64,000 nt of DNA from Bacteroidales bacterium (GTDB taxonomy: Bacteria; Bacteroidota; Bacteroidia; Bacteroidales; VadinHA17), in contig JAGPFZ010000006.1 in the NCBI GenBank assembly GCA_018056245.1, positions 1 through 64,000 on the forward strand. Reading direction: 5' to 3'. Shown one piece after another: positions 1-7,963 of the stretch. Position 1 is the first letter of the stretch; each line of letters starts with the position of its first letter. The notes under the pieces were generated by a model. It was not told the DNA's origin, did not search any database, and saw nothing but the letters and a program-made list of their open reading frames with translations. The translations under genes were made by a program, and so were the position numbers.

Positions 1-2
1 AT

Positions 3-872
3 ACCACAAAAAGCATCCTGCAAAAACTTAACCTGATCACAAAAGATGGACGCCTTACCAGAGCTTGTATTGTACTTTTTGGCAGAAATCCACAAAAATA
101 TTTTATTTCAGCTTATTCAAAGGTGGGAAGGTTTAAAAACAACACAATAATTCTCGATACGGTTGAAGCAAAGGGAAATTTATTTCAGCAGCTTAATGGC
201 ATTCTCGAAGCTGTAAAAAAGAACATAAATGTCAGGTTTGATACTTCTGTAAAAGAGCTTTCTCTTGAAGGCGTGGCAAGAAGGGAAATATGGGATTACC
301 CGCTCGATGCACTGCGAGAAGCTGCAATCAATGCATTGGTTCATAGGGATTATCTTGATACTTCCTCATCCATTGAGGTGCGGATATATGATGACCAGAT
401 AATACTATCGAATCCGGGGAAATTAATGCCTCCATTGACTATTGAACAGCTAAAGGAAAAGCATTCGGGAAGGCAAAGAAATCCGCTCATTGCAGCGGTA
501 TTTTATTATGCCAATCTCATTGAATCATGGGGCTCGGGAACACTAAAGATGATTAACCTGTGTAAAGAACAAAACCTGCCTGAACCCGAATTTGTGGAAA
601 GAAAAGAAGGATTAGGGGAATTTACTGTCGTTTTTCATAAAGACATTTTTAATGAGGAAGAATTAAGAAAAAGAGGATTAAACGAAAGGCAGATCAAGGC
701 AGTAAGGTATGTGAAAGAAAAAGGAAAGATTACCAATAGGGAGTATCAGGAGATTTCTAAAATTTCTGAAAGGACTGCAACCAGGGACTTACTTGATTTG
801 GTTGTCAAAAAAATTTTTGTGCAAATAGGTAGTACGGGAAAAGGAACGAATTACATATTAAAGACGCCATGA
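3..872 (+). CDS. AlbA_2/RecG-like ATP-binding protein, 5'-truncated by window edge
   Basis: The reading frame is already open at base 3, so the gene starts upstream of the window; 289 residues are visible. They match the C-terminal two thirds of the 'putative DNA-binding/ATP-dependent helicase RecG-like' family: a stretch ending in LTRACIVLFGRNPQKYF, then a GHKL-type ATP-binding domain (HATPase_c_4) with the signature LREAAINALVHRDY and the glycine-rich WGSGTLKMI, then a C-terminal winged helix (LNERQIKAVRYVKEKGKIT). Family members are thought to be DNA-associated regulators and are often found inside type I restriction loci, which fits hsdS and hsdR downstream. An ATG at about 123-126 (GTG at 123) is internal and not the true start. 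The last codons run into a degenerate 'agacgcc' repeat. Function beyond the family name is unknown. Confidence 0.75.
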   Translation, partial: TTKSILQKLNLITKDGRLTRACIVLFGRNPQKYFISAYSKVGRFKNNTIILDTVEAKGNLFQQLNGILEAVKKNINVRFDTSVKELSLEGVARREIWDYPLDALREAAINALVHRDYLDTSSSIEVRIYDDQIILSNPGKLMPPLTIEQLKEKHSGRQRNPLIAAVFYYANLIESWGSGTLKMINLCKEQNLPEPEFVERKEGLGEFTVVFHKDIFNEEELRKRGLNERQIKAVRYVKEKGKITNREYQEISKISERTATRDLLDLVVKKIFVQIGSTGKGTNYILKTP

Positions 873-1140
873 AGACGCCAAAGACGCCACAAAGAAGTCA
901 TGAAGACGCCAGGGAAAAGTAAAAATGATAATTAGAAAATGATCAGGTAATGGAAGTAATGAATAGGTAATGATTTGTCAACAAATATATTTAGATAAAA
1001 GAGCCAATGGGCTAAAATGGCTACTAATTGGCTAATAAAGATCGAATTTAGCGAATTTGGTACAACATGATGTGGAACTTATTATGGCGCACTAAAGGCG
1101 CAAAAGACGCAGGAAAGGAGCACTAAAGATGCAAAAGAAA
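862..1140. repeat. degenerate short direct repeats between the two AlbA_2-type genes
   Basis: Bases 862-911 are built from variants of a 9-11 base unit containing 'agacgcc', the first copies of which code the last residues of the preceding gene. A second patch at 1086-1137 repeats variants of 'gcactaaaggcgcaaaagacgca'. Between them, 1001-1040 has several 'ggcta/agcca' copies. Such A-rich degenerate repeats are seen between genes in many Bacteroidota. The stretch 873-1223 otherwise holds no gene or promoter I can support. Confidence 0.5.
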
Positions 1141-1223
1141 ACGTTGAAAACCACAAAAGAGCAAAAGATCAATAAAAAGAGTAAAATTAAAAGAGTGAAA
1201 AATGAAATTTTAGCAATAAACTT

Positions 1224-1400
1224 ATGAATAAGCAGCAGAACATAGAATTCAAAACACAATTATGTAAACTAAAGAAAGAAGGAATAATCAAGCGCATAGG
1301 TCCTGCCAAAGGTGGGCACTGGGAGGTAAAGAATGAGAAGAGAAAATTTAACTATTTGAAAAAGCAATATATAATTCAGTATATTGATTATAGGGGTTAA
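1224..1400 (+). pseudogene. deletion remnant of an AlbA_2/RecG-like gene (58-residue open frame)
   Basis: An uninterrupted 58-codon frame begins with MNKQQNIEFK, the typical opening of AlbA_2 proteins ('qnieyK'), and passes at once to LKKEGIIKRIGPAKGGHWEV, which resembles the extreme C-terminal winged-helix end of the same family. The central DNA-binding and ATP-binding domains (some 400 residues) are missing. The simplest reading is an internal in-frame deletion that fused the two ends of a full-length gene, perhaps a sister copy of the gene ending at 872. It could still be translated as a mini-protein. The assignment rests on short motifs, so it is moderate. Confidence 0.45.
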
Positions 1401-1433
1401 TAGAGGAAGAAATAAAGATAATTGAAAGAAATA

Positions 1434-2006
1434 ATGAAATACAATCCAGATAAACACCATTGCCGTTCCATCCGTTTGCAGGGATATGATTATTCCCAAC
1501 CAGGAATATATTTTATTACCCTTTGCACACAAAACCGCGAATGTTTATTTGGAGGAATTTTAAATGGTGAAATGCGGTTAAATGAATTTGGGAAAATAGC
1601 ACACCAATGTTGGTTGGAAATACCCCAACATTTTCCGCACGTACAATTGGATGAATTTGTGGTTATGCCAAATCATATTCATGGGATAATCGTATTGAAT
1701 AATTTTGTTGTAGGGGTTCAAAATATTGAACCCCTACAACAAAATATTGAACCCCTACAACAAAATATTGAACCCCAACCCACCCAAAACGCATACCAAC
1801 ACATTATACCGAGGTCAATTGGTTCCATTATTCGTGGATTTAAAATTGGTGTTACCAAAAAATTTCGGCAAAACACCGATATTTACGTTGTGTGGCAACG
1901 AAATTATTACGAACACATGATTCGAAATGAGATTGAATTAAATCGAATAAGGCAATATATAATTGATAATTCTAAAAAATGGAAAACAGATGAAAATTAT
2001 ATTTGA
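1434..2006 (+). CDS. REP-associated tyrosine transposase (RAYT, IS200/Y1_Tnp-like)
   Basis: The 190-residue protein has the HUH-nuclease signature MPNHIHGIIV and, towards the C-terminus, the catalytic-tyrosine region VWQRNYYEHMIRNEIEL followed by RQYIIDNSKKW, as in RAYT/TnpA_REP proteins. These single-strand transposases cut and move REP palindromes and are usually domesticated single-copy genes. A TTG four codons upstream (1422) would also be in frame, but the ATG at 1434 gives the family-typical start MKYNPDKHHCRSIRL. An oddity lies after the HUH motif: about 20 residues made of three NIEP(LQQ) units, encoded by a palindrome and 21-base direct repeats (see 1702-1780). REP-like palindromes also occur at 6801-7018. 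The gene separates the AlbA_2 genes from hsdS, so it may have inserted into the restriction locus. Confidence 0.85.
   Translation: MKYNPDKHHCRSIRLQGYDYSQPGIYFITLCTQNRECLFGGILNGEMRLNEFGKIAHQCWLEIPQHFPHVQLDEFVVMPNHIHGIIVLNNFVVGVQNIEPLQQNIEPLQQNIEPQPTQNAYQHIIPRSIGSIIRGFKIGVTKKFRQNTDIYVVWQRNYYEHMIRNEIELNRIRQYIIDNSKKWKTDENYI
1702..1780. repeat. REP-like palindrome plus 21-base tandem repeat inside the RAYT gene
   Basis: Bases 1702-1745 form a perfect 20-base-pair inverted repeat with a 4-base loop (aata at 1722-1725); the core arms read GTAGGGGTTCAA and TTGAACCCCTAC (1710-1737). The right arm is then repeated directly with a 21-base period (1725-1745, 1746-1766, and a partial copy from 1767). Because 21 is a multiple of three the frame stays open and encodes repeated NIEPLQQ. 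The 'GTAGGGG...CCCCTAC' palindrome has the form of the REP elements that RAYTs act on. Confidence 0.8.
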
Positions 2007-2144
2007 TATTCCTCTTATTTTTTGCACCTCCCAGCATATTGTTTCGCAAATCGAGGCGCCGGGCTACAAAACATTTTTGCAAAAAAGAAAAAGCCTTCAG
2101 CATCGTTATATAGATATTAAAATTAAACTAAGGATACCATCATT

Positions 2145-3395
2145 ATGAAACCACCCACCAACGACATAATCCCACAAGGCTTCAAAATGACCGAACTCGA
2201 AGCACTGCCTGAAGAGTGGGAAGTGGTAAAATTGGGACAGGTCGCTGATATTTCATCGGGAGGTAGTGCTCCTCAAGGAGATAAATATTTCAATGGAGAT
2301 AAGCCTTTTGTACGTGTTAGTCATATTGATAATCAAAATTATTCTATAAACAAATATGATTTAATAAATGATAATGCCATTAATGATTATAGATTAAAAT
2401 TATTTCCAAAAGGAACTATTGTTTTCCCTAAAAGTGGTGCTACAGTTTATTTAGAGAAAAGAGCAATGCTACCAATAGATGCTTATGTTGTAAGCCATCT
2501 ATGCACAGTAATATCCAATAAAGAAAAAGCAATTCAACATTTTCTTTTTTATGTACTGATAAGTTTAAAACTAGCAAAAGAAAAAGCAGATGGATATCCA
2601 ACGTTAAATATTTCAGAAGTTAAACAAATTCCAATCCCCCTCCCCCCACTTCTCGAGCAGCAAAAAATAGCAGCTGTTCTCTCTGCGGTGCAGGAGGCAA
2701 AGGAGAAAACTGAAGCTGTGATAGCCGCCACAAAAGCACTCAAAAAAACGATGATGAAGCACCTCTTTACCTACGGACCCGTTTCACCAGAAGAAGCTGA
2801 AACCGTACCACTCAAAGAAACCGAAATCGGACCCGTACCGGAGGATTGGGAAGTGGTGAGATTAGAAAATATATTTAGAATAACAAGTGGTAAAGCCAGA
2901 CCTAAAATATTAAAAGAATCACCAGCTGAGCCATATATTTTTCCAGTCTTTGGCGGCAATGGTATTATAGGATATTCCAATGAATTTTTAATTGAATACC
3001 CCACTATAATACTTGGGAGAGTTGGTGAATATTGTGGTTCTGCTCATATTTCACAAGGAAAATGTTGGGTATCTGATAATGCATTATATGTGAATTATTT
3101 TAAAAGGAAAATTGATTTAAAATTTTTACTAAACGCTTTAGAAATTCTTAACTTGAATAAATTAAAGAATAGAGGTGGACAACCATTGATATCTCAATCT
3201 GTAGTTTATTCTCAATCAATTCCTCTCCCTCCATTTCCTACCCAGCAAAAGATTGCATCCATTCTTTCGGCCATTGATGCTAAAATAGAAGCGGAGGAAA
3301 ATAAAAAGAAGGCGCTCGAGGAATTGTTCAAAAGCCTTTTGCATAACCTTATGACCGCAAACATCAGAGTCAATCAAATGGAGACCGTGTCATGA
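2145..3395 (+). CDS. hsdS: type I restriction enzyme specificity subunit HsdS
   Basis: HsdS (416 residues) chooses the DNA target of a type I restriction-modification complex. It has the two-fold layout of the family: target-recognition domain 1 (about residues 20-165), a central conserved helix (LPPLLEQQKIAAVLSAVQ, about 165-235), recognition domain 2 (about 235-370) and a distal conserved helix (LPPFPTQQKIASILSAIDAK). Both recognition domains open with the same 'PE(E/D)WEVV(K/R)L' motif. Their DNA is visibly more A+T-rich than the conserved helices, as expected if recognition domains are exchanged horizontally. It overlaps hsdR by four bases (ATGA at 3392-3395), so the two are translationally coupled. 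The methyltransferase gene hsdM, normally adjacent, is not in the window and would have to lie upstream. Confidence 0.93.
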   Translation: MKPPTNDIIPQGFKMTELEALPEEWEVVKLGQVADISSGGSAPQGDKYFNGDKPFVRVSHIDNQNYSINKYDLINDNAINDYRLKLFPKGTIVFPKSGATVYLEKRAMLPIDAYVVSHLCTVISNKEKAIQHFLFYVLISLKLAKEKADGYPTLNISEVKQIPIPLPPLLEQQKIAAVLSAVQEAKEKTEAVIAATKALKKTMMKHLFTYGPVSPEEAETVPLKETEIGPVPEDWEVVRLENIFRITSGKARPKILKESPAEPYIFPVFGGNGIIGYSNEFLIEYPTIILGRVGEYCGSAHISQGKCWVSDNALYVNYFKRKIDLKFLLNALEILNLNKLKNRGGQPLISQSVVYSQSIPLPPFPTQQKIASILSAIDAKIEAEENKKKALEELFKSLLHNLMTANIRVNQMETVS

Positions 3396-6349
3396 GCTCA
3401 CTGGGTGGTGAAAGATATTCGGTTCAAAAGCCTGTCATTGACTATGTGCAGGAACAATCGGCAGAATATACTTCGTCCGACGGCTCCAGAATCTTACTCA
3501 GGCTTGGCTGGGAATATGTAAAACCCGACGACGCCCTGAGACTGAGAGGCGGCAATGCCGGCATAGTGTTCAGGGAAATCTTCGTCAACCAGTTGCAACG
3601 ACTCAATCCCGACTTCATGGATAACCTGATGGCTGAAGATATTATCAAAAGACTCGGTAACATACTGCCTGACATCGAAGGTAACTTCACCGCATGGGAA
3701 TACCTGAAGGGGATTAAAACAGTATTCGTTCCCGGCGATAAGCGCGAGAGAAACGTAACCTTCCTCGATACAGTAGATGTCAACAGAAACACCTTTCATG
3801 TCACTGACGAGTTTGTGTTTACCAGCGGCAACAAAACCATCCGGCCTGACATAGTCTTTCTCATCAACGGTCTGCCTGTTTTGTTCGTCGAGACGAAAGC
3901 CGCACATAAGATAGGGGGGATAAGCGAGGCTCTGGAGCAGGTGAAGAGATATCACAGAGAAGGCCCTGAACTGATGGCCGTTATGCAGATATATGCATTG
4001 ACTCATATCCTGAAATATTACTACGGTGCAACATGGAACACATCGGAAAAACTTCTGTTCAACTGGAAGGAAGAATCAGCCGGCGACTTCGAAAATCTGG
4101 TAAAGACGTTTTTCGACAGGGAGAGGGTTATAAAGCTGCTTGCTGATTTCATAATGTTCACTCGGCAGGACGATGAGCTAAGGAAAGTTGTTTTGCGGCC
4201 TCATCAGATGAGGGCGGTGAGTAAGATAATGGAGAGGGCACAGGATACGGAAAAAAAGAGAGGCCTTGTATGGCATACACAGGGCTCAGGTAAAACCTAC
4301 ACGATGATTGTTGCCGCCCGTAAGATAATGGAAAATCCATTGTTCGAAAATCCAACGGTTATCATGCTCGTTGACAGAAACGAGCTCGAGAGCCAGCTCT
4401 TCGGAAACATAAAGTCTCTTGGTATCGAGGATGTTGAGGTCATCGAGAGTAAGGAGCATCTGCAAAAAGTTCTTTCGGGCGACAGACGGGGTCTGATTAT
4501 CACCATGATACATAAGTTCGAAGGCATTTCGGCAAACATAAACCTCCGGAGGAATATCTTTGTTATGGTTGACGAGGCTCACAGAACCACCGGCGGGAAA
4601 CTGGGCAATTACCTGATGGGCGCCCTGCCAAATGCCACATATATAGGCTTCACCGGCACTCCGATAGATAAGACGCAATACGGTAAAGGAACATTTGTCA
4701 CGTTTGGCCGCGACGACCCGCCCTATGGCTACCTCGACAAATACAGCATTTCGGAATCAATAGAGGACGGTACAACAGTCCCACTGTATTATACTCTTGC
4801 CCCGAATAACCTGCAAGTGGAGAAAGAGCTGCTCGAAAAGGAGTTCCTTGACGTTGCAGAAGCTCAGGGGATAAGCGATGTGGAAGTGCTCAACAAAGTG
4901 TTGGAGAAAGCCGTTACCCTGCGGAATATGCTTAAGAACAGGGAGAGGGTCGAAAAGGTTACAGAATATATTGTTGACCATTACAGGGATAACATCGAGC
5001 CGATGGGATACAAAGCTTTCCTTGTAGCAGTTGACAGGGAAGCCTGCGCTATCTACAAGAAAGAGCTCGATAAACATTTGCCGCCGGAATATTCGAAAGT
5101 CGTTTACAGCCCGTTTTACAACGACCCGCCCGAACTTGCCCGGTACCATCTTTCGGAAACGGATGAGAAAAGAATAAGGAAAGCGTTCAAGAAACCCGAT
5201 GAGCTCCCGAAGATATTGATTGTTACTGAGAAGCTGCTTACCGGTTTCGATGCGCCCATACTTTATTGCATGTATCTTGACAAGCCAATGAGAGATCACG
5301 TGCTGTTGCAGGCTATCGCCAGAGTGAACAGACCCTATGAAGATGATAAGGGAAGAAGTAAGTCGTCGGGTTTTGTTCTTGACTTCGTCGGCATCTTCGA
5401 CAATCTCGAAAAAGCACTGGCTTTCGATTCTCACGACATAGAAGGGATAATCCGCGATGTGAAAGTGTTGAAAGAGAGATTCGAACGAGAGATGATAACG
5501 GCAAAAGAGAAATATCTTAACCTTATCGCAGAGAAAAAGCGTGATAAGGCTGTTGAGGCGGTGCTGGAACACTTCAGGGACGAACAGGAAAGACAGGAAT
5601 TTTACAAATGGTTCAAAAAACTATCTGACATCTATGAGATTATCTCACCGGATAATTTTCTGCGGCCTTATATAGATGATTACGAAGCACTTTCGAGGAT
5701 GTATAAAATCGTCAGGGAGAATTATGAGCGTGGAATCGTCCTTGACAGTGAGCTTACCGGAAAGACTGCGATGCTTGTGAGGGAATATACGAAGGTTGAT
5801 GTTATCGGACCGACACTGGATGTTTATGAGATAGATGAGAATACACTTAAGAGGATAGAAGAAAGCAAAGCTTCAGACACTGAAAAGATATTCAATCTGA
5901 TAAAAAGCATCGAAAGAACTGTTGGAACGCGAAGCAGAGAGTCGCCCTATCTGATTTCCATTGCCGAGAAAGCTGAACTGCTGGTAAAGCTGTACGAGAA
6001 CAGGCAGAAGAACACGCTCGAGACATTAGAGGAGATGAAGAAGATAATAAAGGAAATCAATTCTTCTCAGGCCGAACAGATTGAAAAAGATATGCCTGCC
6101 GAGGTTTTTACCATTTACTGGATGTTGAAGGAAAGAGACTTTGAAGATGCTGAGACGATGGCAAATCAGATGCGGGATGTAATTCTGAACTACCCGCACT
6201 GGCAAAGTAGTGAGAGATATGAAAGGGAGATAAGGAGAGAGCTCTATAAGGTTATTATCAGTTCAGGTATGGAGGATATGGACAAACTTGTGGAAATCGT
6301 TCAACAAATAATGAAGATACTAAAGGGCGTACGGCATGACAACACCTGA
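3392..6349 (+). CDS. hsdR: type I restriction enzyme endonuclease/translocase subunit HsdR
   Basis: HsdR (985 residues) translocates and cleaves unmodified DNA in complex with HsdM and HsdS. The N-terminal nuclease domain shows the PD-(D/E)xK residues as D153 and E167-T-K169 in VLFVETKA. The superfamily 2 helicase motor follows: Walker A in HTQGSGKTYT near residue 298, DEAH box in MVDEAHRT at about 394, the motif III-like GFTGTPI, and motif VI in LLQAIARVNRPY. A helical C-terminal domain completes a normal-length protein with no frameshift. Its start overlaps the hsdS stop and its end overlaps the next gene by 14 bases, so the three are one transcription and translation unit. Confidence 0.95.
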   Translation: MSSLGGERYSVQKPVIDYVQEQSAEYTSSDGSRILLRLGWEYVKPDDALRLRGGNAGIVFREIFVNQLQRLNPDFMDNLMAEDIIKRLGNILPDIEGNFTAWEYLKGIKTVFVPGDKRERNVTFLDTVDVNRNTFHVTDEFVFTSGNKTIRPDIVFLINGLPVLFVETKAAHKIGGISEALEQVKRYHREGPELMAVMQIYALTHILKYYYGATWNTSEKLLFNWKEESAGDFENLVKTFFDRERVIKLLADFIMFTRQDDELRKVVLRPHQMRAVSKIMERAQDTEKKRGLVWHTQGSGKTYTMIVAARKIMENPLFENPTVIMLVDRNELESQLFGNIKSLGIEDVEVIESKEHLQKVLSGDRRGLIITMIHKFEGISANINLRRNIFVMVDEAHRTTGGKLGNYLMGALPNATYIGFTGTPIDKTQYGKGTFVTFGRDDPPYGYLDKYSISESIEDGTTVPLYYTLAPNNLQVEKELLEKEFLDVAEAQGISDVEVLNKVLEKAVTLRNMLKNRERVEKVTEYIVDHYRDNIEPMGYKAFLVAVDREACAIYKKELDKHLPPEYSKVVYSPFYNDPPELARYHLSETDEKRIRKAFKKPDELPKILIVTEKLLTGFDAPILYCMYLDKPMRDHVLLQAIARVNRPYEDDKGRSKSSGFVLDFVGIFDNLEKALAFDSHDIEGIIRDVKVLKERFEREMITAKEKYLNLIAEKKRDKAVEAVLEHFRDEQERQEFYKWFKKLSDIYEIISPDNFLRPYIDDYEALSRMYKIVRENYERGIVLDSELTGKTAMLVREYTKVDVIGPTLDVYEIDENTLKRIEESKASDTEKIFNLIKSIERTVGTRSRESPYLISIAEKAELLVKLYENRQKNTLETLEEMKKIIKEINSSQAEQIEKDMPAEVFTIYWMLKERDFEDAETMANQMRDVILNYPHWQSSERYEREIRRELYKVIISSGMEDMDKLVEIVQQIMKILKGVRHDNT

Positions 6350-6617
6350 GAAATTCAAGGAAGATGTTAGGAATCTGGCCAGGGAGGTGGGCGTTGAGCC
6401 GGTGGGAATCCATATTCAGGAAATGAAAAGGAAATGGGCAAGCTGTTCGGGTCGTGGCAGGCTGACATTCGACAGAAAGCTGCTCGATGAACCGGAAGAG
6501 ATGAGGTTTAAGGTCATTCTGCATGAGCTGCTTCATTTGAAATATCCGAATCACGGTAAGATGTTCCGGTCGTTACTGGATACTTATCTGGAAAAATATC
6601 GTTCTGCGCATTTTTAA
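6336..6617 (+). CDS. YgjP-like (DUF45) zinc metallopeptidase-type protein
   Basis: This 93-residue protein has the zincin motif HELLHLKYPNHGKMF (H63, E64, H67 and third ligand H73) and the preceding KRKWASCSGRGRLTF that marks the YgjP/DUF45 domain. It is shorter than free-standing YgjP proteins (about 170-230 residues) and keeps only the metal-binding half. It overlaps hsdR by 14 bases. Small DUF45 proteins are often encoded just after type I hsdR genes, so a role tied to the restriction system (for example control of HsdR turnover) is plausible but not shown here. Confidence 0.8.
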   Translation: MTTPEKFKEDVRNLAREVGVEPVGIHIQEMKRKWASCSGRGRLTFDRKLLDEPEEMRFKVILHELLHLKYPNHGKMFRSLLDTYLEKYRSAHF

Positions 6618-6626
6618 GATTTTTTT

Positions 6627-6685
6627 ACCACGAAGTTCACAGATTTGCACGGAGAAAATCCGTGTTACCCGGTGTTCTCAGTGGT
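6627..6685. repeat. intergenic imperfect palindrome
   Basis: The segment begins ACCAC (6627-6631), ends GTGGT (6681-6685) and has an inner hairpin CACGGA (6648-6653) / TCCGTG (6659-6664). This is the layout of the 'ACCACgaag...CACGGAg' palindromic repeats scattered through many environmental bacterial genomes. Ten bases after the metallopeptidase stop it could also act as a transcript-end hairpin, though no clear T-run follows. Confidence 0.45.
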
Positions 6686-6800
6686 GAAATATTCTTGTTT
6701 TGGGCATTTTAGTTTACGTACAATAAAAGAATTTGTTAATCAATTATTTTGATTCCCAGTAAGGGAAACAATATCAATGTATTACAATCCATAGCATGAA

Positions 6801-6845
6801 CTCACCCCCCGGCCCCCTCTCTAATACTTAGAGAGGGGGAGTAAG
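6801..6845 (+). repeat. REP-like palindromic element, copy 1
   Basis: It starts CTCACCCCCC and contains the stem CCCCCTCTCTAA / TTAGAGAGGGGG around 6812-6840. The same layout occurs in the opposite orientation at 6977-7018. Together they form an inverted pair 130 bases apart, like a BIME. The RAYT at 1434-2006 is a candidate partner, although the stem sequence differs from the palindrome inside that gene. Confidence 0.65.
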
Positions 6846-6976
6846 GTACAGAATATCATTTAAATAACACTTATAACTATCAAAAATTAGAATGTCTTAT
6901 AATTCCGGATTTTATTATTTTCCGTTAAACATTGAAAGAATGGATAGCAGTAAATATATTAACTTTAAAGCAGGTG

Positions 6977-7018
6977 TCCCCCTCTTTGCGAAGCAGAGAG
7001 GGGGATTAAGGGGGTGAG
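6977..7018 (-). repeat. REP-like palindromic element, copy 2 (inverted)
   Basis: Read on the minus strand it begins CTCACCCCCTTAAT and then has the stem CCCCCTCTCT / AGAGGGGG with a loop containing GCTTCGC. It is the inverted partner of the element at 6801-6845. The AT-rich stretch 6846-6976 between them has no gene I can support. The whole 6618-7068 gap contains only these palindromes. Confidence 0.65.
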
Positions 7019-7068
7019 TGCATGGAAAGCCCAGAGGTGAGTTTTAAATCAAAGATGATTCATTCATT

Positions 7069-7491
7069 CTATTCAAGCATAAATAAAGGAATAATGTAAA
7101 GAAATATTAATATGATTTTCCAGATGGGCAGATTTCTGAAACTGAATTTTAAGGGAGAGTCTATGGTTATATCAGGAGCAGATTTATAATTATTTTTTGG
7201 ATAAAGAAGCACAACAAGAAATACAACAATCAAAAAAGGGATTAACAAGAAATTGATTATTACGCTATAGATCAAAAGGAAAGCAGTTAAAGATATGATT
7301 TTAAGTCTATATTTATTCCGGTCAATGCCAATTAAATAATAGCTGATTAGAATAACTCCTGAGGCTATAATAAAATAGCATATTTTGTCCATAAAGATAT
7401 TGCCGAATCCCCCGGTAAGTATACTGATTATTCCACAGGAGAGTGCAACAATAACAATATAGAATTGATTGTTTAGAATCTGATCTTCCAT
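7069..7491 (-). CDS. small integral membrane protein, unknown
   Basis: The 140-residue product is strongly hydrophobic, with about four membrane segments (near residues 10-30, 36-55, 65-95 and 122-138) and a short polar loop (KNNYKSAPDITIDS). I do not recognise a family. It lies downstream of the double-glycine leader peptide gene on the same strand, with a hairpin between them. Position and topology would suit an immunity or transport-accessory protein for that peptide, but this is inferred from context only. The region is very A+T-rich compared with the flanking housekeeping genes. Confidence 0.6.
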   Translation of the reverse strand: MEDQILNNQFYIVIVALSCGIISILTGGFGNIFMDKICYFIIASGVILISYYLIGIDRNKYRLKIISLTAFLLIYSVIINFLLIPFLIVVFLVVLLYPKNNYKSAPDITIDSPLKFSFRNLPIWKIILIFLYIIPLFMLE

Positions 7492-7546
7492 AAGATAAAA
7501 TTAAAATTAAGTTATAATTTTCATTCATCATTTTAAAACTTTAAAG

Positions 7547-7574
7547 TAAAGTCTTTGCCAAAACAAAGACTTTA
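7547..7574 (-). terminator. hairpin after the double-glycine peptide gene
   Basis: A perfect 11-base-pair stem TAAAGTCTTTG / CAAAGACTTTA with a 6-base loop lies 53 bases past the peptide stop codon and 56 bases before the start of the 140-residue membrane protein. No long T-run follows on the minus strand, so it may attenuate or process the transcript rather than end it fully. Confidence 0.5.
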
Positions 7575-7626
7575 TTAAATTAATCAAATTTAATGTAATA
7601 AATAATTTTATTTCATTTAAAAGGTA

Positions 7627-7836
7627 CTAAAACAAATCTATGATACCACATCCGCCTCCTACAATTCCAAATGATATTGAATGTGCAAGAACTAATCCTC
7701 CTGCTAATGTAGCAGGATTAGTTGCTAATGCAGCTACCATTAAAACCGCAGCAGAAACTCCAAAAATAGCACCTATTTTTCCGCATCTAGATCCTCCATT
7801 AATTGATTCCAATTCATTTAAATCTAATGTTTTCAT
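7627..7836 (-). CDS. double-glycine leader peptide, bacteriocin-like
   Basis: The 69-residue peptide starts MKTLDLNELESINGG, a textbook double-glycine leader of the kind cut by C39-peptidase ABC exporters. The predicted mature part is about 54 residues, begins SRCGKIGAIF, is rich in Gly, Ala and hydrophobic residues, and has two cysteines (residues 18 and 63) that could form one disulfide spanning it. This resembles class II bacteriocins and the GG-motif peptides of Bacteroidota. No C39 exporter or precursor-modifying enzyme is in the window, so export would rely on genes elsewhere. A membrane protein gene lies on each side (7964-8128 and 7069-7491). Whether it kills, signals or does something else cannot be told from sequence. 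Confidence 0.7.
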   Translation of the reverse strand: MKTLDLNELESINGGSRCGKIGAIFGVSAAVLMVAALATNPATLAGGLVLAHSISFGIVGGGCGIIDLF

Positions 7837-7963
7837 AATTACTTAATTTTAATTATTACCTACTCTTTTCAGGCTTTTCGGTTTTCACCTGCATCACAAA
7901 AAAATTGTTTTGCAATTACAAATATGAAAAGTCTCAGTCCACTATTTTCGGACTCTTTATAAT

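Noticed and set aside
1963..2148. 61-codon frame between the RAYT and hsdS
   Set aside because: It starts inside the RAYT in another frame, has no recognisable motif and overlaps the hsdS start; not supported as a gene.
3494..4006. Minus-strand frames inside hsdR (also 4286-4678 and 4757-5572)
   Set aside because: They lie fully opposite an intact HsdR with all motifs, and none shows a family signature.
7640..7846. 68-codon plus-strand frame opposite the GG-leader peptide
   Set aside because: It mirrors the peptide gene; the minus-strand reading gives a clear double-glycine leader and mature peptide, the plus-strand one gives nothing recognisable.
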